From positions 1-49,308 of the forward strand of contig CABXBY010000005.1 of NCBI GenBank assembly GCA_902510655.1: 49,308 bases of DNA, given 5' to 3'. The first letter of the stretch is position 1. Every line of letters begins with the position of its first letter. This DNA is from an uncultured Bacteroidota bacterium (GTDB taxonomy: Bacteria > Bacteroidota > Bacteroidia > Flavobacteriales > Flavobacteriaceae). The position numbers were made by a program, and so were the translations under genes. Below are positions 17,477 through 24,589 of this stretch, one piece after another. The notes beneath the pieces are model-generated. The model did not search any database and was not told the DNA's origin. It saw only the letters and a program-made list of their open reading frames with translations.

Positions 17477-17992
17477 ATGGCTAGTAATAAATATGGAATT
17501 TGGATTAAAATTGTATCTGTTTTAATTCCTGTTGTTGTAGCCATTTTATTCACAGTTAGAATTCCTAATGTTGAACCTTTATCATTTTTACCTCCTATTT
17601 ATGCCACAATAAATGGCCTTACAGCTCTTCTTTTGATTTTGGCCATAAGAGCTATTAAATCTGGAAAAAGATTACTGCATGAAAGATTAATGAAGACGTG
17701 TATTGCTTTGTCATTAGTTTTTTTAGTTATGTATATAGCTTACCATATGACCTCAGATCCAACTCCTTTTGGAGGTGAGGGAGCTGTAGCTTACTTGTAT
17801 TATTTCATACTAATTTCTCACATTTTATTATCAATTGTCCTGATACCATTGGTCCTTACAAGTTATGTTAGAGCTATTCAAGCTCAATTTGATCCACATA
17901 AAAAGATTTCAAAAATTACTTTTCCAATTTGGCTTTATGTAGCAGTGACTGGTGTTGTAGTTTATTTAATGATTGAACCTTATTACGTATGA
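17477..17992 (+). CDS. DUF420 membrane protein, probable oxidase assembly factor
   Basis: 171 residues with five membrane helices and conserved histidines at the membrane face (LLHERLMK near 61-68, YHMTSDPTPFGGEG near 88-102, ISHILL near 113). These match DUF420 proteins related to CtaM/YozB, which are linked to heme-copper oxidase maturation in Firmicutes. It begins on the base after the SCO stop codon and overlaps the next small gene by four bases, so it is firmly in the oxidase operon. The assembly role is inferred from the family and context. Confidence 0.85.
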   Translation: MASNKYGIWIKIVSVLIPVVVAILFTVRIPNVEPLSFLPPIYATINGLTALLLILAIRAIKSGKRLLHERLMKTCIALSLVFLVMYIAYHMTSDPTPFGGEGAVAYLYYFILISHILLSIVLIPLVLTSYVRAIQAQFDPHKKISKITFPIWLYVAVTGVVVYLMIEPYYV

Positions 17993-18171
17993 GTTTAATT
18001 ATTTTTTTATTGGATTTTCAATGTGCTATGTGTAGAGCAGTGTTAGAATCTGGTGCTGACCAAAAAGCTGCTGAAAGTTTAAATGATGGAATAGTTTATT
18101 TAATGATAATCCCATACATACTTGGCGGATTAACTCTGTATTTTCTCTATATAAAGTTTTTTAAAAAGTAA
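17989..18171 (+). CDS. Small CxxC membrane protein (60 aa), last gene of oxidase cluster
   Basis: Begins in an ATGA overlap with the DUF420 stop. A short hydrophobic N-terminus leads to Cys12-Ala-Met-Cys15, then a hydrophilic stretch, then one membrane helix at about 36-56 and a lysine-rich tail. An in-frame stop at 17974 rules out a longer N-terminus, so the leader is too short for a normal signal peptide. Flavobacterial homologues that I recall have a longer export signal before the same CAMCRAVLES motif. The CxxC motif next to SCO and DUF420 suggests metal or redox work in oxidase assembly, but that is inference. Confidence 0.75.
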   Translation: MSLIIFLLDFQCAMCRAVLESGADQKAAESLNDGIVYLMIIPYILGGLTLYFLYIKFFKK

Positions 18172-18172
18172 T

Positions 18173-18202
18173 TTGCTTGTATGTAATTTTTTTTTACTTT
18201 TG
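18173..18202 (+). promoter_or_regulatory. Promoter of the PadR/PspC operon
   Basis: TTG at 18173-18175, 19-base spacer rich in T, and TACTTTTG at 18195-18202, a full consensus match. The expected start of transcription, near 18208, falls inside the repeat/palindrome at 18204-18234. That leaves a leader of roughly 125 bases before the first small ORF. Confidence 0.8.
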
Positions 18203-18203
18203 C

Positions 18204-18234
18204 TACTATGTAATGCATAGTACTATGCAATGTA
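18204..18234 (+). promoter_or_regulatory. Compound operator: 16-bp palindrome inside a 14-bp direct repeat
   Basis: TGCATAGTACTATGCA at 18214-18229 is a perfect 16-bp palindrome. The same stretch is also a tandem pair, TACTATGTAATGCA (18204-18217) and TACTATGCAATGTA (18221-18234), differing at two positions and spaced 17 bp apart. It covers the predicted transcription start, where a repressor would block initiation. The PadR-type regulator encoded at 18667 is the obvious candidate ligand, since PadR proteins usually autoregulate through such dyads. Confidence 0.7.
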
Positions 18235-18334
18235 TAATAATAGTTAGCCTTAAGTGTCAAATTAAAAAATATTCCATATATAATTTGATTTAAAGTATTT
18301 GATGTTTGGGGCTGAATATTTAAAAACAAAAAAA

Positions 18335-18436
18335 ATGGAATTACTTTTTGAATGGAAACAGTTACTTGGCTTGGTATTGCTACTATTTATTATTGGCATT
18401 ACCATCAATTTTATTAAAAGAAAAATTAAAAATTAA
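18335..18436 (+). CDS. Small single-pass membrane peptide (33 aa), first ORF of PadR/PspC operon
   Basis: ATG at 18335, stop at 18434-18436. The product starts MELLFEWKQ, has one hydrophobic segment (about residues 10-26) and ends in a basic tail (IKRKIKN), the typical look of a small inner-membrane protein with the C-terminus in the cytoplasm. The spacing fits an operon: the lipoprotein ATG follows after four bases. No family is recognised. Support is position, composition and the strong promoter upstream; a chance ORF of this size cannot be excluded. Confidence 0.5.
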   Translation: MELLFEWKQLLGLVLLLFIIGITINFIKRKIKN

Positions 18437-18440
18437 AACA

Positions 18441-18659
18441 ATGAAAAAAATATTATTACTATTATTTATCACTTTCACATTTTGTTCTTGTGGATTTGAT
18501 GTCAAACCTACTGTAAGCGTTAAAAATGATATTAACCTTACTATAGATGGAGAAAATATTGATGGAATTCAAGGAGAATGGATTATATCGTCTGAAGAAA
18601 AAAAAGAAAAAGGAAAAGACATTATTATTATTACTATTGAAAAAAACGAAATAAATTAA
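18441..18659 (+). CDS. Small putative lipoprotein (72 aa)
   Basis: Starts at the ATG at 18441. A longer in-frame reading from 18348 would add residues that overlap the preceding ORF and bury the signal peptide, so the internal start is preferred. The signal sequence MKKILLLLFITFTFC is followed by SCGF. Cys17 (or Cys15) is a plausible lipidation site, although the lipobox is not canonical. The mature part is about 55 charged residues with VSVKNDINLTIDG and an acidic-basic C-terminus. No family is recognised. padR begins seven bases after its stop, so it is co-transcribed with the regulator. Confidence 0.65.
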   Translation: MKKILLLLFITFTFCSCGFDVKPTVSVKNDINLTIDGENIDGIQGEWIISSEEKKEKGKDIIIITIEKNEIN

Positions 18660-18666
18660 GTTTTAA

Positions 18667-18999
18667 TTGAGTACTGAAAATTTTAAAATACAAATCAGAA
18701 AAGGACTTTTAGAGTTCTGTGTTTTACAGATTATTTCAAAAAAAGAAGTTTATGCTTCTGAAATTATTGAGGAATTAAAAAATTCTAAAATAATTGTGGT
18801 AGAGGGTACTGTTTATCCTCTTTTAAGTCGATTAAAAAAATCTGACTATATAACTCATGAATGGAAAGAATCAACTCAAGGCCCACCCAGAAAGTATTAT
18901 TCAATTAGCGATTATGGATTACAACATTTAAAAGAACTAATTGTTTCTTGGAGTGATATAAATAGCTCTGTAAAAGAACTGCTTGAAATCAAAAAATGA
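18667..18999 (+). CDS. PadR family transcriptional regulator
   Basis: A 110-residue winged-helix repressor-type protein. It matches the PadR N-terminal domain closely: IRKGLLEFCVLQII near 10-23, VYASEIIEELK near 28-38, VVEGTVYPLLSRLKK near 44-58, and the wing QGPPRKYYSISDYG near 72-85. The start is TTG at 18667; starting there gives the family's usual N-terminus (STENFKIQIRKG), and no ATG fits. PadR proteins commonly repress their own operon in response to membrane-active compounds or phenolics; the palindrome at 18214-18229 is the likely site. The next tiny ORF overlaps its stop (ATGA). Confidence 0.93.
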   Translation: MSTENFKIQIRKGLLEFCVLQIISKKEVYASEIIEELKNSKIIVVEGTVYPLLSRLKKSDYITHEWKESTQGPPRKYYSISDYGLQHLKELIVSWSDINSSVKELLEIKK

Positions 19000-19073
19000 A
19001 AAAACTATTTCTATTATTATTAGAATTTAAGATAAATATTTTGAAGAAAATTTTAGAATGGTTTAGGAAATAA
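18996..19073 (+). CDS. Tiny ORF (25 aa) overlapping the padR stop
   Basis: ATG at 18996 shares bases with the padR TGA, and the stop is at 19071-19073. The PspC gene starts 12 bases later. The peptide starts MKKLFLLLLEF and continues with alternating Ile/Leu/Trp and Lys residues, so it would be a short amphipathic helix able to lie on a membrane. No family is recognised. It may be a genuine small protein or simply a translational relay between padR and the PspC gene. Confidence 0.4.
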   Translation: MKKLFLLLLEFKINILKKILEWFRK

Positions 19074-19085
19074 TTAAATAAAAAA

Positions 19086-20357
19086 ATGAAAAAAACACTT
19101 ACAATAAACATAGGCTACTCAATTTTTAATATTGATGAGGATGCTTATGAAATATTAAATAGATATTTAGATTCAATTAAAAATTATTTTCATAAAATCG
19201 ATAACGATAATGAAATTATTAAAGATTTTGAGTTAAGAATTGCAGAAAATTTTTCATCTAAAACTTCATCAACAAAACAATGTATTGATTTAAATGATGT
19301 TAAAGAAATCATTGAGATAATGGGATCTTTAGACGATTTTAAAGAGATTTATGATGACACTGAAAATGAAAAAACTAAAGAAGAGAAAAAAACAAATAAT
19401 AAACTTTTCAGAGATTCTAGTAATAGGATTATTGCTGGGGTTTGCTCTGGAATAGCTGAATATTTTAAAATTGACCCAATAATTGTAAGGGTTTTATTTT
19501 TTATAGCAGTTCCATTAAATTTAATAGTGTACATTATCTTGTGGATAGGAATTCCATCAAAAGATTTTAATCCTGATCTTAGAAAAATACTTTATAGAGA
19601 TAAAGAGAATGGAGTAATCGGAGGAGTTTCTAAAGGGCTTTCAAATTATCTTAAAATCGATGCTAATATCATTAGGGTTGTTTTTGTGGTAAGCTTATTT
19701 TTTGGAGGAGCTGGATTACTGTTTTATTTATTACTATGGTTTTTTACTAAAGAGGCAAAGACAATTGGTGAAAAAATGAATATGTCGGGCTTTAATGTGA
19801 ATTTATCTAATATTGAGGACTTTATTAAAAAAAAAACAAAAAATCTAAATAGTCCTGAAAATACTTTAACGAAGATTTTTTTATTTCCTTTTAGGCTTTT
19901 AGCACCATTAATTAATGCGTTGTTAAAAATTGGAGTTTTCGTTTTTAAAACAATATTCTTTATAGTTTCCTCAATATTTATTGTTTTTATTTCTGTTTTA
20001 TTATTTACTTTTTCAACTATATCATTTAAAGATATTAGTCCAGAACAAGATCCAGAGTTTTATGAACTATTAAATGCTGTGCCTGATTACTTTTCGATAT
20101 TTTCAGTACTTTTTTTGCTACTGACGATTGCAATTTCTATTATAATTTCATTTTATGTATTGTTTAAAAAGAAATCAAATTCATATTTTTTTATGTTGTT
20201 AATTTTTTTGTGGATTGCTTTTTTAATCCTTATAATGATTTCATTACCTAATATAATTTTAAACATACAAGATTTAAATTTGTTGCCAAATTGGATTGAC
20301 GGCAACTATACTTTTATATGGAAATGGGATGATTTAATGTTAAATAAAAATAATTAG
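19086..20357 (+). CDS. PspC-domain membrane protein with tandem PspC repeats
   Basis: 423 residues. Residues 1-92 form a soluble N-terminal domain common in Bacteroidota PspC proteins (begins MKKTLTINIGYSIFNID). Two PspC domains follow: about 106-158 (SNRIIAGVCSGIAEYFKIDP then a membrane helix) and about 167-222 (ENGVIGGVSKGLSNYLKIDA then a helix). The C-terminal third has three further hydrophobic segments (about 275-300, 333-360, 370-395). PspC senses or relays envelope stress in proteobacteria; in Bacteroidota the PadR-PspC pairing is common but its signal is unknown. A DUF2807 gene often follows in relatives but is absent here. Confidence 0.88.
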   Translation: MKKTLTINIGYSIFNIDEDAYEILNRYLDSIKNYFHKIDNDNEIIKDFELRIAENFSSKTSSTKQCIDLNDVKEIIEIMGSLDDFKEIYDDTENEKTKEEKKTNNKLFRDSSNRIIAGVCSGIAEYFKIDPIIVRVLFFIAVPLNLIVYIILWIGIPSKDFNPDLRKILYRDKENGVIGGVSKGLSNYLKIDANIIRVVFVVSLFFGGAGLLFYLLLWFFTKEAKTIGEKMNMSGFNVNLSNIEDFIKKKTKNLNSPENTLTKIFLFPFRLLAPLINALLKIGVFVFKTIFFIVSSIFIVFISVLLFTFSTISFKDISPEQDPEFYELLNAVPDYFSIFSVLFLLLTIAISIIISFYVLFKKKSNSYFFMLLIFLWIAFLILIMISLPNIILNIQDLNLLPNWIDGNYTFIWKWDDLMLNKNN

Positions 20358-20385
20358 GTTTATAAAATAAACTAGTTTATGTTTG
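20354..20385 (+). promoter_or_regulatory. Promoter of the membrane protein/winged-helix pair
   Basis: TTA at 20354-20356, 21-base spacer and TATGTTTG at 20378-20385, an exact -7 match. The upstream triplet overlaps the end of the PspC gene. The ATG at 20402 follows 16 bases after the -7 box. It separates this pair from the PadR/PspC operon. Confidence 0.65.
20367..20380 (+). promoter_or_regulatory. 14-bp perfect palindrome inside the promoter (candidate operator)
   Basis: ATAAACTAGTTTAT is its own reverse complement and occupies the spacer up to the first three bases of the -7 box, where a bound dimer would exclude RNA polymerase. The winged-helix protein encoded at 20964 in the same unit is the natural candidate for binding it. 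Confidence 0.55.
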
Positions 20386-20401
20386 TGCTTTAAAAAATAT
20401 T

Positions 20402-20971
20402 ATGACAAAAGAAGAACAATTAAGTATTATTAATGATACAATTAAGAAGACTAAATATAATTTAAAACCTCTTGGATATAATCTTGTCTTTTGGGGTGTT
20501 TTGATAATTACAATGAGCTTATTTCATTACTTTTTTCCCCAGATAGTTCAATTCACTTATTACTCCTCCTTAATATATTGGGTAGCTATTCCATTACTTG
20601 GAATGGTTTATACAACCTATTATAATATAAATTCAGGAAATAAATTGGGATATGAAACGCAACTAGGAAGAGTCATTAGAATTATATGGGCGGTTTTTGG
20701 ATTGTCTTGGATTTCAATAGTTGTTCTAAATCTGTTGCATGATTCCAATCCAGTTCAAGATATATTATTTTTGTTAAGTACAGTTTTAATTATGTCTGGA
20801 CTTATAATAAGATTCAAACCAGTTACTTTCGGTGGTGTAGGATTATTAATTTTTACTATTTACACATATTATGTTCCTGATATTAATTTTCTTTTAGTAA
20901 ATGTAGTTGGAATTACTTTTGGAATGTTGATCCCAGGTTTAGCTCTTTATCTTCTTAAAAAAGATGAATAA
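20402..20971 (+). CDS. Four- to six-helix membrane protein paired with a winged-helix regulator
   Basis: 189 residues. A hydrophilic N-terminus (MTKEEQLSIINDTIKKTK) is followed by about five to six hydrophobic segments (about 26-46, 53-72, 92-112, 120-138, 142-157, 163-184). I do not recognise a named domain, but similar proteins paired with a small winged-helix regulator occur in other flavobacteria as far as I recall. The regulator gene starts inside its last codons (8-base overlap), which argues for linked function, such as a membrane component whose state or level is governed by the regulator. Confidence 0.7.
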   Translation: MTKEEQLSIINDTIKKTKYNLKPLGYNLVFWGVLIITMSLFHYFFPQIVQFTYYSSLIYWVAIPLLGMVYTTYYNINSGNKLGYETQLGRVIRIIWAVFGLSWISIVVLNLLHDSNPVQDILFLLSTVLIMSGLIIRFKPVTFGGVGLLIFTIYTYYVPDINFLLVNVVGITFGMLIPGLALYLLKKDE

Positions 20972-21242
20972 GGAAATAGAAAAATTATTGTTTAATCCGA
21001 TAAGGCTTAAAGCAATTTCATTTTTAATGACTGTTGAGACTTGTAATTTTAAAGCATTACTTGATATTACTGAATCTAGTAAAGGAAATTTAAGTATTCA
21101 GTTAAAGAAATTAAATGCGTCAGGATTAATTAACATTGAAAAGTATTTTCAAAAAAGCTATCCTACAACAGATTACTCCATTACAAAAAAAGGAAAGAAT
21201 TCATTTGAAGAGTTCTATAAACAATTACTTTCATTAAAATAA
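20964..21242 (+). CDS. Winged-helix DNA-binding regulator (HTH_34/ArsR-like)
   Basis: 92 residues forming one winged-helix domain. Helix one is KLLFNPIRLKAISFLM. A recognition region TESSKGNLSIQLKKLNASGLINIEK covers about 37-61, and the wing is SYPTTDYSITKKG with FEEF after it. This pattern matches the small MarR/ArsR-like family used in Bacteroidota as one-domain repressors. It overlaps the membrane protein gene by eight bases. The ligand is unknown, and there is no metal-binding cysteine set. The 14-bp palindrome in its own promoter fits autoregulation. Confidence 0.85.
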   Translation: MNKEIEKLLFNPIRLKAISFLMTVETCNFKALLDITESSKGNLSIQLKKLNASGLINIEKYFQKSYPTTDYSITKKGKNSFEEFYKQLLSLK

Positions 21243-21368
21243 AAATGTAAAGTTAACTTAACAATATGACAATTTTTTATAAATTAGCGTGCTTAAAATA
21301 TTTAAAACTGCAAGCTAATTAAACTTTGGGCACATTTATTGATCTAAATATGGTAACAACTAACAATT
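21243..21368 (+). other. Intergenic region upstream of the ABC exporter operon
   Basis: 126 bases with no gene. It holds a 10-bp palindrome AAGTTAACTT at 21250-21259 and the 12-mer TTAAACTTTGGG at 21319-21330, which recurs upstream of the GH16 gene at 48353-48364. AAACTTTG at 21321-21328 is one mismatch from the -7 consensus, but no TTG lies at the right distance, so I cannot fix the promoter. Confidence 0.45.
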
Positions 21369-22061
21369 ATGATTAAAATAAACGACTTACATAAGTCCTA
21401 TAAAATGGGCACCAACTCTTTGCATGTTTTAAAAGGAATTAATTTTGATGTTGAAGAAGGTGAACTTGTAGCGATTATGGGATCATCAGGATCTGGCAAA
21501 TCAACCCTTTTAAACATTCTAGGGATGCTGGACTTACTAGATAAAGGTTCGTATGATTTAGATGGGGTGCCAATAAAAGATTTGGATGAAACCAAAGCAG
21601 CTAATTATAGAAACAAATTCTTAGGATTTGTATTTCAATCTTTTAATTTGATTAATTATAAAACTGCACTTGAAAACGTTACGCTCCCTCTTTATTATCA
21701 AGGAGTTAAAAGAAAAGAAAGAGAAACATTAGCTTTAGAATATTTAGATAATGTTGGTTTAAAAGAATGGGCTACTCATTTACCAAGTGAATTATCGGGT
21801 GGTCAAAAACAAAGAGTTGCTATCGCAAGAGCACTCGTTTCTAAACCTAAAGTTTTATTAGCTGACGAGCCAACAGGTGCTTTAGATTCCAAAACTTCTA
21901 AAGAGGTTATGGCTTTAATTCAAGAAATAAATAAAAATGGTAAAACAATTTTAATTGTAACTCACGAAGAAGATATTGCTAAAATGTGTTCTAGAATAGT
22001 AAGATTAAAAGACGGAATTATTGTCGAAGACAAAAAAAATAAAATGATAAAAGCTATATAA
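21369..22061 (+). CDS. ABC transporter ATPase, MacB/LolD type
   Basis: 230-residue nucleotide-binding subunit. Walker A GSSGSGKS is at 38-45, the ABC signature LSGGQ at 142-146 and Walker B VLLADE at 162-167, followed by the MacB/LolD-typical PTGALDSKTS. It powers the two FtsX-type permeases encoded directly downstream (the first starts on the next base). Together with the fusion protein and TolC-like gene it forms a tripartite exporter for small molecules or peptides. In contrast to E. coli MacB, the ATPase is a separate protein. Confidence 0.93.
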   Translation: MIKINDLHKSYKMGTNSLHVLKGINFDVEEGELVAIMGSSGSGKSTLLNILGMLDLLDKGSYDLDGVPIKDLDETKAANYRNKFLGFVFQSFNLINYKTALENVTLPLYYQGVKRKERETLALEYLDNVGLKEWATHLPSELSGGQKQRVAIARALVSKPKVLLADEPTGALDSKTSKEVMALIQEINKNGKTILIVTHEEDIAKMCSRIVRLKDGIIVEDKKNKMIKAI

Positions 22062-23294
22062 ATGTTTAGTAGAGACCGCTGGCTAGAAATATTTGAAACC
22101 ATTAGAAAGAATAAACTTAGAACTTTTCTTTCTGGCTTTACTGTAGCCTTAGGAATCTTAATTTTTGTTGTATTATTTGGTTTTGGAAATGGACTCAAAA
22201 ATACATTCGATAAATTTTTCAAGGATGACGCTTTAAATACTATGTGGGTAAGACCTAGTAGAACTTCTAAACCATACATGGGCTATGAAGCTAATAGAAG
22301 AATAGAATTAATTAATGCAGATCTTGAAGATGTTTCAAAGCGGTTTGAATTTTATATTCAAGGAATAACACCTAGAATATCCTTTAGTGGAACAGTAGGA
22401 TATAAATTAGAATCTAATAATTATCCAATTAGAGGAGTCGGTCCGTCTCACAAAAATAATGAGATGACCATTATGATGAAAGGAAGATTTATTAATGGGT
22501 TAGATGTTGATAATAAAGAGCGAAATGTAGTTATTGGAAGACTGGTTGAACAAGATTTGTTTAAAGATGGAGATGCTATTGGTAAATTTATTTCAGGCGG
22601 AGGAAGATCATGGAAAGTAGTTGGTGTTTTTCAAGATGATGGTGGAGACAACGAAGAAAGAATAATTTATGCACCCTACACCACAATTCAAATGATTCAA
22701 AAAGGTACCGACGATATTGGTCAAATGATTATTTCGTATAAACCTGAAATAGGATATGCAGGAGCTGTTGCATTTGAAAAACAATTAAAAAAATATTTAA
22801 AGCAAAAAAAGTTTATTGACCCCACTGATCCAAGAGGTCTTTTTATTAGAAGTGCGGCTTCTGACCTTAAAGAAAATGATCAGTTTACTTCTGTTTTGCA
22901 ATATATTATTTCATTTGTAGGGATTGGAACCCTTTTAGCCGGAATAATAGGGATTTCAAATATCATGGTTTTTGTTGTTAAAGAAAGAACCAAAGAGCTT
23001 GGTGTAAGAAAAGCAATTGGAGCCACACCAAAATCAATTGTAGGAATGATTTTACATGAGGCAATTTTTATTACTACTATTTCTGGATACTTTGGGTTGT
23101 TCGTAGGAATTGCTTTTTTAAATTTCATAGGCGATAAATTAGAAGAAGATTATTTTATAACTAACCCATATATAGATTTTTCAACTGGTATATCAGCTAC
23201 TATTTTATTAATAGCATTTGGAGCTTTTGCAGGCTATTTACCTGCAAAAAGAGCAGCGAGCATAAAACCCATAGAAGCCTTAAGAGACGATTGA
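22062..23294 (+). CDS. MacB-type ABC permease 1
   Basis: 410 residues. An N-terminal helix at about 22-44 is followed by a periplasmic MacB core domain (about 45-275). An FtsX domain with three helices (about 285-310, 330-357, 375-395) ends in PAKRAASIKPIEALRDD, the standard C-terminus of this family. The start is immediately after the ATPase stop and the next permease follows one base after its stop. It resembles permease 2 in layout but is clearly different in sequence, so the pair probably assembles as a heterodimer on two copies of the ATPase. Substrate unknown. Confidence 0.9.
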   Translation: MFSRDRWLEIFETIRKNKLRTFLSGFTVALGILIFVVLFGFGNGLKNTFDKFFKDDALNTMWVRPSRTSKPYMGYEANRRIELINADLEDVSKRFEFYIQGITPRISFSGTVGYKLESNNYPIRGVGPSHKNNEMTIMMKGRFINGLDVDNKERNVVIGRLVEQDLFKDGDAIGKFISGGGRSWKVVGVFQDDGGDNEERIIYAPYTTIQMIQKGTDDIGQMIISYKPEIGYAGAVAFEKQLKKYLKQKKFIDPTDPRGLFIRSAASDLKENDQFTSVLQYIISFVGIGTLLAGIIGISNIMVFVVKERTKELGVRKAIGATPKSIVGMILHEAIFITTISGYFGLFVGIAFLNFIGDKLEEDYFITNPYIDFSTGISATILLIAFGAFAGYLPAKRAASIKPIEALRDD

Positions 23295-23295
23295 T

Positions 23296-24564
23296 ATGAA
23301 AAGATTATTTGACAAAGACACTTGGCAAGAGATTTTTGGTTCAATCCAAAAAAACAAAATAAGAACTATTATCACAATGATTGGAGTCTTGTGGGGGATC
23401 TTTATTTATATTGCTCTTTCTGGTTCTTCAAAGGGACTTGACAATGGTTTTGAAAGACAGTTTCAATCAATAGCTTCTAACAGTATTTTTGTTTGGGCCC
23501 AATCCACAAGCCTTCCTTACGCTGGATATAAATCTGAGAGAAATATAACATTAAAAATTCAAGACGCAGAAGTTCTAAAAAAACAAGTTAAAAATATAAA
23601 GTTTATAGCTCCAAGAATTGTTGCAGGTGTTTTTGGGGGGTCAGATGGAGGGAATATAGTCAGAGGAACAAAAACAGGTACGTATGCAATTTATGGAGAA
23701 TATCCAGAATATATAAAAATTGCTACATCGAAAATTTATGATGGAGGAAGGTTTATAAACCAATCTGATATTAAAGATGAAAGAAAAGTTTGTGTAATTG
23801 GAGAAAGAACTCAGTTAGAACTTTTTGAAGAAGATGAAGATCCGATAGGTAAATTTATAAGTATTAACAAAATTAATTTTAGAGTTGTTGGAGTTCACAA
23901 ATTTGTTCAAGGTGGCGGTTTTGGTGACGACGGGGATATTTACATACCATTTACGACTTTTAAAAAAATATTTAATACAGGTGACGATGTTGGTTTTTTT
24001 ATGATTGCTGCTGATGAAAATGCAGATGGAGTCAAAGTAGAAAAGGATATTAAAGCAACGTTAAAACAAATTCATAAAATCGATCCAAATGATGAAAGAG
24101 CAATTGGAGGATTCAATTTAGGAGAGATTTTTAGAAAAACTATGAACTTTGCTAATGGTTTAACTTTTTTATCACTAGTAGTTGGTATAGCTACAATTTT
24201 AGCAGGAATTATAGGCATTGGAAACATATTACTTATTTCAGTAAAAGAAAGAACTAAAGAAATTGGAATTAGAAGAGCATTAGGAGCTACACCTGCTGAA
24301 GTAAGATCTCAAATCATTTTAGAATCTGTGTTTTTGACAATACTTGCTGGAGTGATTGGAATCATTTTAGGAGCATTAGTTTTATACGGAATTAATGCAG
24401 CTACAATGGATCAAACTGATTTTCCATATACCAATCCCACTGTTCCAATACCATATGTTCTTGGAGCTTTAGGTTTAATGGTGTTGTTAGGAACACTAAT
24501 AGGAATCATCCCAGCTCAAAGAGCTGTTAGTATAAAACCAATTGACGCATTAAGAGAAGAATAA
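23296..24564 (+). CDS. MacB-type ABC permease 2
   Basis: 422 residues with the same plan as permease 1. There is an N-terminal helix (about 23-42), a periplasmic core (about 45-280) with glycine-rich loops, and an FtsX domain whose cytoplasmic loop reads VKERTKEIGIRRALGATPAEV. The C-terminus is PAQRAVSIKPIDALREE. Both permeases keep the coupling loop that contacts the ATPase, so neither looks inactive. It is followed after 25 bases by the periplasmic adaptor gene. Confidence 0.9.
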   Translation: MKRLFDKDTWQEIFGSIQKNKIRTIITMIGVLWGIFIYIALSGSSKGLDNGFERQFQSIASNSIFVWAQSTSLPYAGYKSERNITLKIQDAEVLKKQVKNIKFIAPRIVAGVFGGSDGGNIVRGTKTGTYAIYGEYPEYIKIATSKIYDGGRFINQSDIKDERKVCVIGERTQLELFEEDEDPIGKFISINKINFRVVGVHKFVQGGGFGDDGDIYIPFTTFKKIFNTGDDVGFFMIAADENADGVKVEKDIKATLKQIHKIDPNDERAIGGFNLGEIFRKTMNFANGLTFLSLVVGIATILAGIIGIGNILLISVKERTKEIGIRRALGATPAEVRSQIILESVFLTILAGVIGIILGALVLYGINAATMDQTDFPYTNPTVPIPYVLGALGLMVLLGTLIGIIPAQRAVSIKPIDALREE

Positions 24565-24589
24565 ACAGAATAACAATTAATTATATAAC

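Noticed and set aside
18147-18329. 60-codon minus-strand frame across the PadR promoter
   Set aside because: Covers a strong plus-strand promoter and operator; low-complexity product with no recognisable feature.
18348-18440. Extended N-terminus for the small lipoprotein
   Set aside because: It would overlap the 33-aa ORF out of frame and place residues before a clear signal peptide.
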